Of a DNA stretch of 64,000 nucleotides, positions 8,829-17,002 are shown piece after piece (within the stretch, counting starts at the first letter, position 1; the number at the start of each line of letters is the position of its first letter). A program made the translations under genes and the position numbers. Origin of the DNA: Croceibacterium salegens (lineage in GTDB: Bacteria > Pseudomonadota > Alphaproteobacteria > Sphingomonadales > Sphingomonadaceae); assembly GCF_009827435.1 (NCBI RefSeq), contig NZ_WTYM01000045.1, positions 1-64,000 of the forward strand, in the 5' to 3' direction. The notes beneath the pieces were generated by a model that saw only the letters and a list, made by a program, of their open reading frames with translations, made no database searches and had not been told where the DNA came from.

Positions 8829-10706
8829 ATGATACGAAAGCTCCTGATAGCCAACCGCGGCGAGATCGCCTGCCGGGTCATGCGCACCGCGCGCGAGATG
8901 GGGATCGCCACGGTGGCGGTCTATTCCGATGCCGACGCCAAGGCGCTGCACGTACGCTCGGCCGACGAAGCGGTGCGTATCGGCCCCGCGCCGGCCGCCG
9001 AGAGCTATCTCGTCGGCGAGAAGATCATCGCCGCGGCGAAAGCAACCGGGGCGGACGCGATTCACCCCGGATATGGCTTCCTGAGCGAGAACGCGGCCTT
9101 CGCCCGCGCTGTCATCGCGGCCGGCATTACGTGGGTCGGCCCGGCGCCCGAGAGCATCGAGGCGATGGGCCTGAAGGACGCGGCGAAAAAGCTGATGCAG
9201 GACGCAGGTGTGCCTGTAACGCCGGGTTACATGGGCAAGGACCAGTCGCCCGAACGCCTTCGGAAGGAAGCCGATTCAATCGGTTATCCCGTACTCATCA
9301 AAGCCGTCGCAGGTGGCGGCGGCAAGGGGATGCGCAAGGTCGACGACCCCGCCGATTTCCTCCCGGCGCTTGAATCCTGCAAACGTGAAGCTAACTCGAG
9401 CTTTGCGAATGACGAGGTCTTGCTCGAAAAATGGGTCACCTCGCCGCGCCATATCGAGGTGCAGGTGTTCGGCGACAAGCACGGCAACGTCGTCCACCTG
9501 TTCGAGCGCGATTGCAGCCTCCAAAGGCGCCACCAGAAGGTGATCGAAGAGGCTCCTGCGCCCGGCATGGACGAGGCAACGCGCGAAGCGATCTGCTCTG
9601 CAGCAGTCCGCGCCGCGAAAGCGGTCGATTACGTGGGTGCGGGCACCATCGAGTTCATCGCGGACGCTTCCGAGGGCCTCAAGGCCGACCGCATCTGGTT
9701 CATGGAGATGAACACCCGCCTCCAGGTCGAGCACCCCGTGACAGAGGCGATCACCGGAGTCGACCTCGTCGAATGGCAATTGCGCGTTGCCGGGGGCGAA
9801 CCCTTGCCGCTGGCCCAGGACGATCTCGAAATCGACGGCCATGCCATCGAGGCGCGGCTCTACGCCGAGGATCCGGCGCGCGACTTCCTGCCGAGCATCG
9901 GCACGCTCACCGAATTCTCGCCCGAGGATTGCCGCGTCCGGCTCGACAGCGGTGTCGAGGAAGGCGACGAGATCACGCCCTACTACGATCCGATGATGGC
10001 CAAGATGGTCGCCCATAACGAGCATCGCGACCATGCCATCGCCGAACTGCGACAGGCGCTGATCGAGACGAGTTGCTGGCCGGTGCGCTGCAATGTCGCC
10101 TTCCTCGCGCTGCTGCTCGACGATCCGGACGTTGCCGCAGGACGGCTCGATACCGCCCTCATCGCACGCAAGGGCGATGCGCTTGTCCCGCCGGCCCTGC
10201 CCTCCGAGGCGCTGCTGCGCGGCGCGGCGCAGAAGCTTGTCGAGGAAGGCCCCCTGCCGCAGCCGCTGATCCCCGGCTTCCGCCTCAACGCCCCGCCCCG
10301 CTGCACCGCGCAACTCGAGGTCAACGGCCGCCGGGTCGACGTCGATTTCACCGAACCGGCGGAACACTGGTGGATGCCGATGCCAGTCGGCCCGGAGAAG
10401 GTCGTCATCACGGAGTGGGGCCAGAGCTTCGGCATCGGTTTCGCGCGCAACGACGCCACCGGCATCGCTTCGGCGCACGATGGTGACATCCTCGCCCCGA
10501 TGCCGGGCAAGGTCATCGCCGTCGCGGTGAGTGAAGGCGAGAGGGTCACCAAGGGGCAGCGGCTCCTCACGCTCGAAGCCATGAAGATGGAGCACACCCT
10601 GACCGCGCCGATCGACGGCACGGTCGCCGAACTCAACGCGAAGGCCGGCGACCAGGTTCAGGTGGAAGCATTGCTGGCCCGGGTCGAGGCGGGCGAAGAC
10701 GAATAA
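8829..10706 (+). CDS. biotin-dependent acyl-CoA carboxylase alpha subunit (3-methylcrotonyl/propionyl type)
   Basis: A 625-residue protein with the order biotin carboxylase N-domain (KLLIANRGEIACRV), ATP-grasp domain (AGGGGKGMR; FMEMNTRLQVEHPVTE), biotin-carboxylase C-domain and a C-terminal biotinyl domain. The biotinylated lysine is in EAMKMEH (about K586). It carboxylates biotin with bicarbonate and ATP for a partner carboxyltransferase. That beta subunit is not encoded next to it, so 3-methylcrotonyl-, propionyl- or another acyl-CoA cannot be decided. The architecture and length fit MccA best. The gene stands alone between two copies of the same repeat. Confidence 0.9.
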   Translation: MIRKLLIANRGEIACRVMRTAREMGIATVAVYSDADAKALHVRSADEAVRIGPAPAAESYLVGEKIIAAAKATGADAIHPGYGFLSENAAFARAVIAAGITWVGPAPESIEAMGLKDAAKKLMQDAGVPVTPGYMGKDQSPERLRKEADSIGYPVLIKAVAGGGGKGMRKVDDPADFLPALESCKREANSSFANDEVLLEKWVTSPRHIEVQVFGDKHGNVVHLFERDCSLQRRHQKVIEEAPAPGMDEATREAICSAAVRAAKAVDYVGAGTIEFIADASEGLKADRIWFMEMNTRLQVEHPVTEAITGVDLVEWQLRVAGGEPLPLAQDDLEIDGHAIEARLYAEDPARDFLPSIGTLTEFSPEDCRVRLDSGVEEGDEITPYYDPMMAKMVAHNEHRDHAIAELRQALIETSCWPVRCNVAFLALLLDDPDVAAGRLDTALIARKGDALVPPALPSEALLRGAAQKLVEEGPLPQPLIPGFRLNAPPRCTAQLEVNGRRVDVDFTEPAEHWWMPMPVGPEKVVITEWGQSFGIGFARNDATGIASAHDGDILAPMPGKVIAVAVSEGERVTKGQRLLTLEAMKMEHTLTAPIDGTVAELNAKAGDQVQVEALLARVEAGEDE

Positions 10707-10709
10707 CAT

Positions 10710-10794
10710 CGTCATTGCGAGCGCAGCGAAGCAATCCAGGGCGGCACAGGGCCGCTCCGGATTGCCGCGTCGCCTTCGGCTCCTCGCAATGACG
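10710..10794. repeat. short inverted-repeat element, copy 2
   Basis: An 85-base element with the same 12-base terminal inverted repeats as the copy at 8711-8803 and a related, shorter interior. It begins three bases after the carboxylase stop and ends just before the convergent glpD stop, so its hairpin could serve as a bidirectional terminator. Confidence 0.85.
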
Positions 10795-10802
10795 AATGCG
10801 GC

Positions 10803-12275
10803 TTAGCCGCCCATAAACTCCGCCAGCGCCGACTGTTCGGCATCGCTCATGTGCATGCCCAGCTTGGTGCGGCGCCACAACACGTCCTCGGCGGTCTGCG
10901 CCCATTCCTTGGCCTTGAGGTACTCGACCTCCGCCTCGCTCAGCCCGGCGCCGAACCGGCGGCCGAGGTCGTCCCACACCTGCGCGGCGCCGAGCCAGAC
11001 GCGCGCCAGCGTACCGTAGGCGCGGCCGATACGCTGGGCGTCGCGCTGGGAGAGGAAGGCGTAGTCGCGCTGCAGATCGGCGACCAGGTCGGCCTGCCGG
11101 TCATGCGGAAAGTCGCCGCCGGGCAGCGGCTCGCTGGCGGTCCACGCCGGGCTGGCCAAAGCAGGCAGGCGCTGCGCCAGCTTGTCGACCGCCTCTTCGG
11201 CCAAATGCCGGTGGCTGGTAATCTTTCCGCCATAGACGCCGAGCAATGGCGCGCCCTCACCCGGTTCGCTCAGCGGCAGGCGATAGCCGCGCGTCGCCGC
11301 TTCGGGCCGCCCGCTGCCGTCGTCGACCAGCGCGCGCACCCCGGCATAGGTCCACACCACGTCGGACGGCTTCAAAGCCTTGGCAAAGTAACGGCTCGCG
11401 GCCTCGCACAGGTAGGCGATTTCCGCCTCGCCGGCGTGGACATGGTCGAGCGGGCCGGTGTGGTCGGCATCGGTGGTGCCGATCAGCGTGAAATCGTCCT
11501 CCCACGGGATGGCGAAGCAGATCCGCGTGTCCGGCAACTGGAAGATGTAGGCGAATGGGTGGTCGAACAGCTTCGACATCACGATGTGCGAGCCGCGCAC
11601 CGGGCGGATGTGATAGGCGGTTTCGGTCCCGGCCAGCTGCGCCACCGCATCCGCCGCCGGTCCGCCGGCGTTGACCAGCGCCGCGCCGGTGAAGCTGCCC
11701 GCAGAGGTCTCGACCGTCCACAGTCCGCCCTCGCGCCGTGCCGCCGTCGCGCGTGTCCGGGTCAGGATCGTCGCGCCGCGTTTCGCCGCGTCCTTGGCGG
11801 TCAAAACCACCAGCCGGGCATCGTCGACCCAGCAGTCGGAATATTCGAGCCCGCGCACCGGCCCGGGCTTGAGCGGCGCGCCCGCCGGATGCCGGTCGAA
11901 GCGGATCGAGCGGGTCCCCGGCAGCGAGCCGCCGATCGCCAGCGCGTCATAGAGCGCCAGGCCCGCGCGCAGCTTCCAGCGCGGGCGCATCCCCGGCTCG
12001 ACCGGCAGCACGAAACGCATCGGACGCACGATGTGCGGGGCGATGCGCCACAACCGCTCGCGTTCGAGCAGCGCTTCGCGGACGAGAGCGAATTCGTAGT
12101 ATTCGAGATAGCGCAGCCCACCATGGACCAGCTTGGTCGAAGCGCTCGAAGTTCCACGGGCAAGATCGCCCGCTTCGAGCAGCAGGACCTTGCCTCCGCG
12201 CCCCGCCGCATCGCGCGCGATGCCTGCGCCGTTGACCCCGCCGCCGATGACGATGAGGTCGAACGGCCCGTTCAC
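10803..12275 (-). CDS. glpD: aerobic glycerol-3-phosphate dehydrogenase
   Basis: A 490-residue FAD enzyme oxidising glycerol-3-phosphate to dihydroxyacetone phosphate at the inner membrane and feeding electrons to quinone. The FAD motif LIVIGGGVNGAGIARDAA, the GlpD stretch TSSASTKLVHGGLRYLE and the C-terminal helical domain are present. It starts with GTG at 12275, overlapping the TGA of the upstream MFS gene by four bases, so the two are co-transcribed. No glycerol kinase or facilitator is nearby. Confidence 0.93.
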   Translation of the reverse strand: MNGPFDLIVIGGGVNGAGIARDAAGRGGKVLLLEAGDLARGTSSASTKLVHGGLRYLEYYEFALVREALLERERLWRIAPHIVRPMRFVLPVEPGMRPRWKLRAGLALYDALAIGGSLPGTRSIRFDRHPAGAPLKPGPVRGLEYSDCWVDDARLVVLTAKDAAKRGATILTRTRATAARREGGLWTVETSAGSFTGAALVNAGGPAADAVAQLAGTETAYHIRPVRGSHIVMSKLFDHPFAYIFQLPDTRICFAIPWEDDFTLIGTTDADHTGPLDHVHAGEAEIAYLCEAASRYFAKALKPSDVVWTYAGVRALVDDGSGRPEAATRGYRLPLSEPGEGAPLLGVYGGKITSHRHLAEEAVDKLAQRLPALASPAWTASEPLPGGDFPHDRQADLVADLQRDYAFLSQRDAQRIGRAYGTLARVWLGAAQVWDDLGRRFGAGLSEAEVEYLKAKEWAQTAEDVLWRRTKLGMHMSDAEQSALAEFMGG

Positions 12276-13519
12276 GGCACGTGGGGTTGCAACGGCTTGT
12301 TGAGGCGGCGGAACAGGCGGCCCTTCTCGCTGTAGAGCACCAGCAGGAGGGCGAGGACCGAGCAGGTCAGCAAGGCAAAGGCGAAGGGCCGCGCAGTGCC
12401 ATCATAGCTCTGTCCGATGACCATGCCGACCATCGCCGCGCCGAACATGCGGAAGAATGTCTGCACGCTCGATGCCGCTCCGGCGATGTTGGCGAAGGGC
12501 TGCATGGCAATCGAACCGAAGTTGGCACCGAGGAAGCCGAGCAGCGCCAGGTTGGTCGCCATCAGCGGGATGAACCAGTAGATGTCCCCGTCGCGGTTGA
12601 TCGCCGCCCAGACCTGCGCACAGCTCACCGCGATGAAGATCAGCACCCCGGTATGGCTGACCCGGCGCGCGCCGAAGCGGGTGACGATGCGCGAATTGAC
12701 GATGTTCGACACCGCCATCATCGCTGCCGTGCCGCCGAACACCACCGGGAACCACGACCCGGCGCCGAAATGCTCGCCGATCAACTGCTGCGCGCTGTTC
12801 ACGTAGCCGAACACCGCGCCGATGAGCAGCGAAGTCCCGACGACGTATCCGATCGAGGCGCGATTGAAGAGCGCGGCCTTCATGTTCCGAACGATCACCG
12901 GCACGTCGATGGTCTGGCGGTTCTCTTCGGTCAGCGTCTCAGGCAGGCGTATCCACGTCCACAGTCCAGCGATGGCCGCAGCCATGGCGAGGCTGACGAA
13001 GATCCAGCGCCAGCCGGCCAGCAACATCACCGCCTGGCCCATGCTCGGGGCGATCACCGGCATGATGATGAACACAGCCGAGACCATGCTCATCATCCGA
13101 GCCATCTGGTCGCCTTCATAGCGGTCGCGGATCAGCGCCACCGGGGCGACCATGAGGCCGCCGGCGAGCATGCCCTGCAGGCCGCGGGCAATGAGCATTA
13201 CGGTGAAGTCGCCCGACAGCGCGACGATGATCGAGAACACGACGTAGGACGCCAACGCGATCATGATGACCGGCTTGCGACCGTATCGGTCGGCAAATGC
13301 GCCGGGGACGAGGCTGCCGATGCCGTTGGCAAGCAGGTAGACCGAAACGATCAGCTGCCGCTGGTTGCCCGCCGCCACGCCGAATTCGTGCGCGATCTCG
13401 TCAAGCGCCGGCAGCATCCCGTCGATCGCCAGCGCATTGAGGCTCATCAACAGCGCGATCAGCACGACCAGCTCGCGCCGGCCGATAGCCTGTTCGGGTG
13501 GAGATGCAGCGTATTCCAT
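12272..13519 (-). CDS. MFS transporter, Bcr/CflA drug-resistance type
   Basis: A 12-helix major facilitator, about 415 residues, in the inner membrane. The loop 2-3 motif GAFADRYGRKPV, the MLPALDEIA stretch after helix 1 and the short cytoplasmic loop after helix 6 fit the Bcr/CflA proton-driven efflux subfamily; the substrate is unknown. I prefer the ATG at 13519 over a GTG ten codons upstream because it sits closer to the first helix and an AGG precedes it. It overlaps glpD by four bases (GTGA). Confidence 0.85.
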   Translation of the reverse strand: MEYAASPPEQAIGRRELVVLIALLMSLNALAIDGMLPALDEIAHEFGVAAGNQRQLIVSVYLLANGIGSLVPGAFADRYGRKPVIMIALASYVVFSIIVALSGDFTVMLIARGLQGMLAGGLMVAPVALIRDRYEGDQMARMMSMVSAVFIIMPVIAPSMGQAVMLLAGWRWIFVSLAMAAAIAGLWTWIRLPETLTEENRQTIDVPVIVRNMKAALFNRASIGYVVGTSLLIGAVFGYVNSAQQLIGEHFGAGSWFPVVFGGTAAMMAVSNIVNSRIVTRFGARRVSHTGVLIFIAVSCAQVWAAINRDGDIYWFIPLMATNLALLGFLGANFGSIAMQPFANIAGAASSVQTFFRMFGAAMVGMVIGQSYDGTARPFAFALLTCSVLALLLVLYSEKGRLFRRLNKPLQPHVP

Positions 13520-13611
13520 GGGACCTGAGGCCCTAGCCCCGTGCTGCACTGCGGCAAAGCTCTTTCTCGCAGGCAGATGACGGGCACTGCCGGGCGTCCT
13601 ACAAACGCCCC

Positions 13612-14727
13612 ATGGCAGGAGAGGCAGAGGACGACGGCGAAGAAGCGCAGGGGCTGCGCAAGATCATCCACATCGACATGGATGCCTTTTTCGCCAGCGT
13701 CGAGCAGCGCGACAATCCGGACCTGCGCGGAAAACCCGTTGCGGTCGGCGGTTCCAGCGGGCGCGGCGTGGTCGCCGCCGCCAGCTACGAGGCGCGCAAG
13801 TTCGGCGTCCGTAGCGCAATGCCGAGCATGACCGCCAAGCGGCTCTGCCCCGACCTGATCTTCGTGCGCCACCGCTTCGAGGAATACCAGGCGGTCAGCC
13901 GCCAGATCCGCGAAATCTTCCGCCGCTACACCCCGCACGTCGAACCGCTCAGCCTCGACGAGGCCTATCTGGACGTGACCGACGACATCCGCGGCATCGG
14001 TTCCGCCACGCGCATCGCCGAGCTGATCCGCCAGCAGATCCGCGAGGAAACCCGGCTCACCGCCAGCGCCGGTGTCAGCTACAACAAGTTCCTCGCCAAG
14101 CTGGCCAGCGACCAGAACAAGCCCGACGGAATCTGCGTCATCAAGCCCGGCCAGGGGGCGCAGTTCGTTGCCGGACTGCCGGTGCGGCGCTTTCACGGGG
14201 TCGGCCCGCGCGGGGCGGAGAAGTTGGCCAAACTCGGCATCGAGACCGGGGCCGACCTGGCGGCCAGGGACCTCGCGTTCCTGCGCGCCAACTTCGGCAG
14301 CTTTGCTGACTACCTCTACCGCGCCGCGCGCGGCATCGACCTGAGGCCGGTGCGCGCCAACCGCATCCGCAAGTCATTGGGCGGCGAGCGCACCTTCCAC
14401 GAGGACATTTCGAGCGGCTCGGCGCTGCGCGATACGCTGGAGGATATCATCGCCATCGTCTGGGAGCGCATCGACGAACACCAGACGCGCGGGCGCACGA
14501 TTACGCTCAAGCTGCGCTTTTCCGACTTCCAGATCATGACCCGGGCAAAATCGCTGCCGCAGCCGGTGTCCGGGCGCGCCGAGTTCGAGCTTGTCTCGCG
14601 GACGATCCTCGACGAGGTGCTGCCGCTGCCGATGCCTGTGCGGCTGATGGGCCTGACGCTGTCGAACCTCGAAGGCGAAGAGGGCGACGAGCGGCCGCCC
14701 GACACCGCTCAGCTATCCTTGCTGTAA
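13612..14727 (+). CDS. dinB: DNA polymerase IV (Y-family)
   Basis: A 371-residue translesion polymerase. The palm motifs IIHIDMDAFFASVEQRD and SLDEAYLDV hold the catalytic acidic residues, followed by the helix-hairpin-helix region (VGPRGAEKLAKLGIETGADL) and the little-finger domain. The length is slightly above the E. coli enzyme owing to about 15 extra N-terminal residues before the first conserved strand. It is convergent with the NUDIX gene, and the two coding regions overlap by 19 bases at their 3' ends. I see no clear LexA box upstream. Confidence 0.95.
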   Translation: MAGEAEDDGEEAQGLRKIIHIDMDAFFASVEQRDNPDLRGKPVAVGGSSGRGVVAAASYEARKFGVRSAMPSMTAKRLCPDLIFVRHRFEEYQAVSRQIREIFRRYTPHVEPLSLDEAYLDVTDDIRGIGSATRIAELIRQQIREETRLTASAGVSYNKFLAKLASDQNKPDGICVIKPGQGAQFVAGLPVRRFHGVGPRGAEKLAKLGIETGADLAARDLAFLRANFGSFADYLYRAARGIDLRPVRANRIRKSLGGERTFHEDISSGSALRDTLEDIIAIVWERIDEHQTRGRTITLKLRFSDFQIMTRAKSLPQPVSGRAEFELVSRTILDEVLPLPMPVRLMGLTLSNLEGEEGDERPPDTAQLSLL

Positions 14728-15188
14728 CGCGCGTGCCAGCGGCCGAGCTCGTCGCGCGTCAGGGCGATGGTATCATGTGGCGGGTTGTCGGGACGAAACC
14801 ATCCGGCTTCGAGTATTTCGCGCCCGTCGATCCGGGGCTCGCCGACGATGTGGGCGGAAAAGATATGCCCGCGATTGGGTGCCCCCTGCATGATCCGTTC
14901 GCGGACCTCGAACAGTTCGATGTGCTCAAGCTCGCACCTGAGTTCTTCACGCATTTCGCGGCGGACGCAGTGTTCCGGATCCTCGCCCCGCCGCAGGCCT
15001 CCACCCGGTAGCGACCACCGGCCCGAGCCGTAGCTGTGGCGTACGAGCAGGACATGATCCTCGCAGTTTCGAATGATCACCGAGATGCCGTCGTGAGGCA
15101 TTCCCGTCAGGTGCCGCCAGCGTCCGCGCAATCGGTAGGCGATGCGCAAGACCAGGCGATGCAGCGGCGCCGGGATCAGGTGAAACAT
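14709..15188 (-). CDS. NUDIX hydrolase
   Basis: A 159-residue protein with a NUDIX fold. The box begins at GGGLRRGED and continues to REMREEL, so the metal-binding Glu residues are present, but the Gly near the end of the box is replaced by Arg (ELRCEL). The substrate is unknown. The ATG at 15188 lies inside the 3' end of pgl (13-base overlap), so translation is probably coupled. The 3' end overlaps dinB by 19 bases. The longer in-frame extension upstream is antisense-free pgl read in another frame and is not coding. Confidence 0.88.
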   Translation of the reverse strand: MFHLIPAPLHRLVLRIAYRLRGRWRHLTGMPHDGISVIIRNCEDHVLLVRHSYGSGRWSLPGGGLRRGEDPEHCVRREMREELRCELEHIELFEVRERIMQGAPNRGHIFSAHIVGEPRIDGREILEAGWFRPDNPPHDTIALTRDELGRWHARYSKDS

Positions 15189-15796
15189 GTCACCGGCTGG
15201 TTGGCGGCGGCGAGCAGGCGGGCGATGGGCAGGTCGTTGCCGCCGCAGGCCGCTTCCTCGAACAGCGCGCGTTTCTCCTCGCCGCGAATGACGAAAAGCA
15301 ACTGGTCGGAATTGAGCAGCGCAGGGATCGTCAGCGTGATGCGGTCGAACGGCGCCTCGGGCGGCAGGGGGTCGGGCGTGAGCATTCGCATCGGCTGCGG
15401 ATCGTCGGCTCGCGGGTCGGTGTTGGGAAACAGCGAGGCAATGTGCCCATCCCCGCCCATCCCGAGCCAGGCGAGCGCGAAGCGCGGGACCTGCTCCATC
15501 ACCGAAAGCGCGACCACCTCGGCTCCGGCGGGCTCGAAAAGCGCGCGGATCTTGCCGGTGTTGCTCGCCGGGTGATCCTCCGGAACCTCGCGGTCGTCGC
15601 CCGGCCAGACCGTCAGGCGCGACCAGTCGAGCGGCAGTTCGACGAGGTGCTGGAAGACCGGGAACGGCGTCGAGCCGCCGGGCACCGTGATCGCGACCGG
15701 CGTATTGCTGGCCGCAAGCGCACGCTCCAGCCGGGTATGGAGCCATTCGGCAATCGCCCGGTCGTCGAGCCCGGAAAGTATCTCGATCTTCGCCAT
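15176..15796 (-). CDS. pgl: 6-phosphogluconolactonase
   Basis: A 206-residue cytosolic enzyme hydrolysing 6-phosphogluconolactone in the oxidative pentose phosphate and Entner-Doudoroff routes. The motifs PGGSTPFPVFQHL near the N-terminus and GMGGDGHIASLFPN in the middle are diagnostic. The length is a little short of typical (about 220-240), but both motifs are complete. It overlaps the downstream NUDIX gene. zwf and edd are not nearby. Confidence 0.92.
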   Translation of the reverse strand: MAKIEILSGLDDRAIAEWLHTRLERALAASNTPVAITVPGGSTPFPVFQHLVELPLDWSRLTVWPGDDREVPEDHPASNTGKIRALFEPAGAEVVALSVMEQVPRFALAWLGMGGDGHIASLFPNTDPRADDPQPMRMLTPDPLPPEAPFDRITLTIPALLNSDQLLFVIRGEEKRALFEEAACGGNDLPIARLLAAANQPVTCFT

Positions 15797-15814
15797 GGCA
15801 GCCAGCCTTAGCGG

Positions 15815-15828
15815 CAGGTCCCGACCTG
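15815..15828. terminator. small hairpin between dps and pgl
   Basis: A perfect 6-base inverted repeat (CAGGTC, two-base loop, GACCTG) lies in the 40-base spacer between the dps stop and the pgl start. It has no T-tract, so a terminator role for dps is only a possibility. Confidence 0.25.
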
Positions 15829-15836
15829 TCGAGGGG

Positions 15837-16298
15837 TCAGCGCATTTCCTGACTCAGGAACCACACGCGGCGTTCGGCTTCGTCCTGCCATTCGTCGACC
15901 AGCGCGCTGGTCGCGTTGTCGCCGGCAGCCTCGGCCTTGTCCTTGAGGTCCTTGAAGTCTTCGACCAGCTTCGAGTTATCGGTGTGCAGTTCCTTGATCA
16001 TCTTGTCCGTGGTGAGATCGGTCAAATCCTGGTCCTTGATCGAGGTCAGCCTGGCGATCGCGCCGATCGAAGTCAGCGTATCGCCGTCCTGCTTGCGCAC
16101 GCGCTCGGCCATGGCATCGGTGATGCCGTAGATGGCCGTGGCCTGTTCGTCGAACAGCAGGTGGAGATCGCGAAAGCGCGGGCCCTTCAGGTGCCAGTGA
16201 AAGCTCTTCGTCTTCATGTAGAGCGCGAAGTGATCGGCCAGAGTCTTGTTCAGCGCATCGATCATTGTCTTCTTCGAATTGTCGCCCTTGCCTGCCAT
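15837..16298 (-). CDS. dps: Dps-family DNA-protection/ferritin-like protein
   Basis: A 153-residue four-helix protein that stores iron, detoxifies peroxide and may bind DNA. The Dps ferroxidase signature is visible (SFHWHLKGPRFRDLHLLFDE), with its conserved His, Asp and Glu. I chose the ATG at 16298 because GGAG lies about ten bases upstream; the longer start at 16325 has no such site. The lysine-containing N-terminus (MAGKGDNSKK) could contact DNA. Monocistronic by spacing. Confidence 0.92.
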   Translation of the reverse strand: MAGKGDNSKKTMIDALNKTLADHFALYMKTKSFHWHLKGPRFRDLHLLFDEQATAIYGITDAMAERVRKQDGDTLTSIGAIARLTSIKDQDLTDLTTDKMIKELHTDNSKLVEDFKDLKDKAEAAGDNATSALVDEWQDEAERRVWFLSQEMR

Positions 16299-16381
16299 GG
16301 TCTGTCTCCAGTTGGGAATTGCCAACTATACGCCAGACCCGGCCCCCGGTTTCCCGATCAATCCGCGTTTGAGTGATCGCC

Positions 16382-16945
16382 TCAGCCCATGATGCCGCGC
16401 GCGGTCATCCCGACCACGACAGCGGCGATCACGAAAGCTGCGGCCAGCGCCAGCCGAACCGCGCGCAGCGGCAGGCGGGTCTCCCACTCGGATCCGAGCG
16501 ACCATGCCATGGTCAGCACTGCGCCCGAACCGAGCACCCCACCCACGGAGGCGAGCTGCCAGTGCGCCGTCGCCACACCGAGCGCCAGCACCAGGAAGCG
16601 CGCGGCATCGGTCAACTGCCCCGTGAGAAGCACCAGGGCGATGGCGCCGAGCGACTGCGTCGGCTCGCGCGGCGGTGCTTTGCGCATCGGCCAGGCGAGC
16701 TCGAGACCGGCTGCAGCGAGCGCGGCGGCCACGAACATCGTCTTGCCCGCCGGCGGCATCAGCGGGGCGAGCGCCGACCCGCCCCAGGCCACCGCCGTCG
16801 TCGTGACAATAGAGGTCATCCAGCACACCGTCAGCAGCCCGGCATTGCCGCCGAGCAATCCCGAAAGGTGTGCGACGAGCCGCGCCTGCCGCGTTCCGAG
16901 CATGGCGAGCGCGCTGGCGATCAGGGCAAGGAACAGCGACGGCAT
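16382..16945 (-). CDS. small multi-pass membrane protein, possibly GDT1/UPF0016-like
   Basis: A 187-residue very hydrophobic protein with about six predicted membrane segments, arranged as two halves each starting with a similar pattern (SLFLALIASALAMLG; QSLGAIALVLLTGQLTDAARF). This two-fold layout recalls the GDT1/TMEM165 cation transporter family, but the diagnostic ExGDK motifs are not intact, so the link is weak. Function unknown. It follows the FAD oxidoreductase on the same strand with a 57-base gap. Confidence 0.6.
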   Translation of the reverse strand: MPSLFLALIASALAMLGTRQARLVAHLSGLLGGNAGLLTVCWMTSIVTTTAVAWGGSALAPLMPPAGKTMFVAAALAAAGLELAWPMRKAPPREPTQSLGAIALVLLTGQLTDAARFLVLALGVATAHWQLASVGGVLGSGAVLTMAWSLGSEWETRLPLRAVRLALAAAFVIAAVVVGMTARGIMG

Positions 16946-17002
16946 GGCGCCACTGTTGCGAGATTGCGGTGCGAAAGGGAAGCCGGCTCCCCTCCCCCGT
17001 CC

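Noticed and set aside
9276-10715. A 479-residue open frame antisense to the acyl-CoA carboxylase gene
   Set aside because: No recognisable domain, and the sense strand has complete biotin carboxylase and biotinyl motifs.
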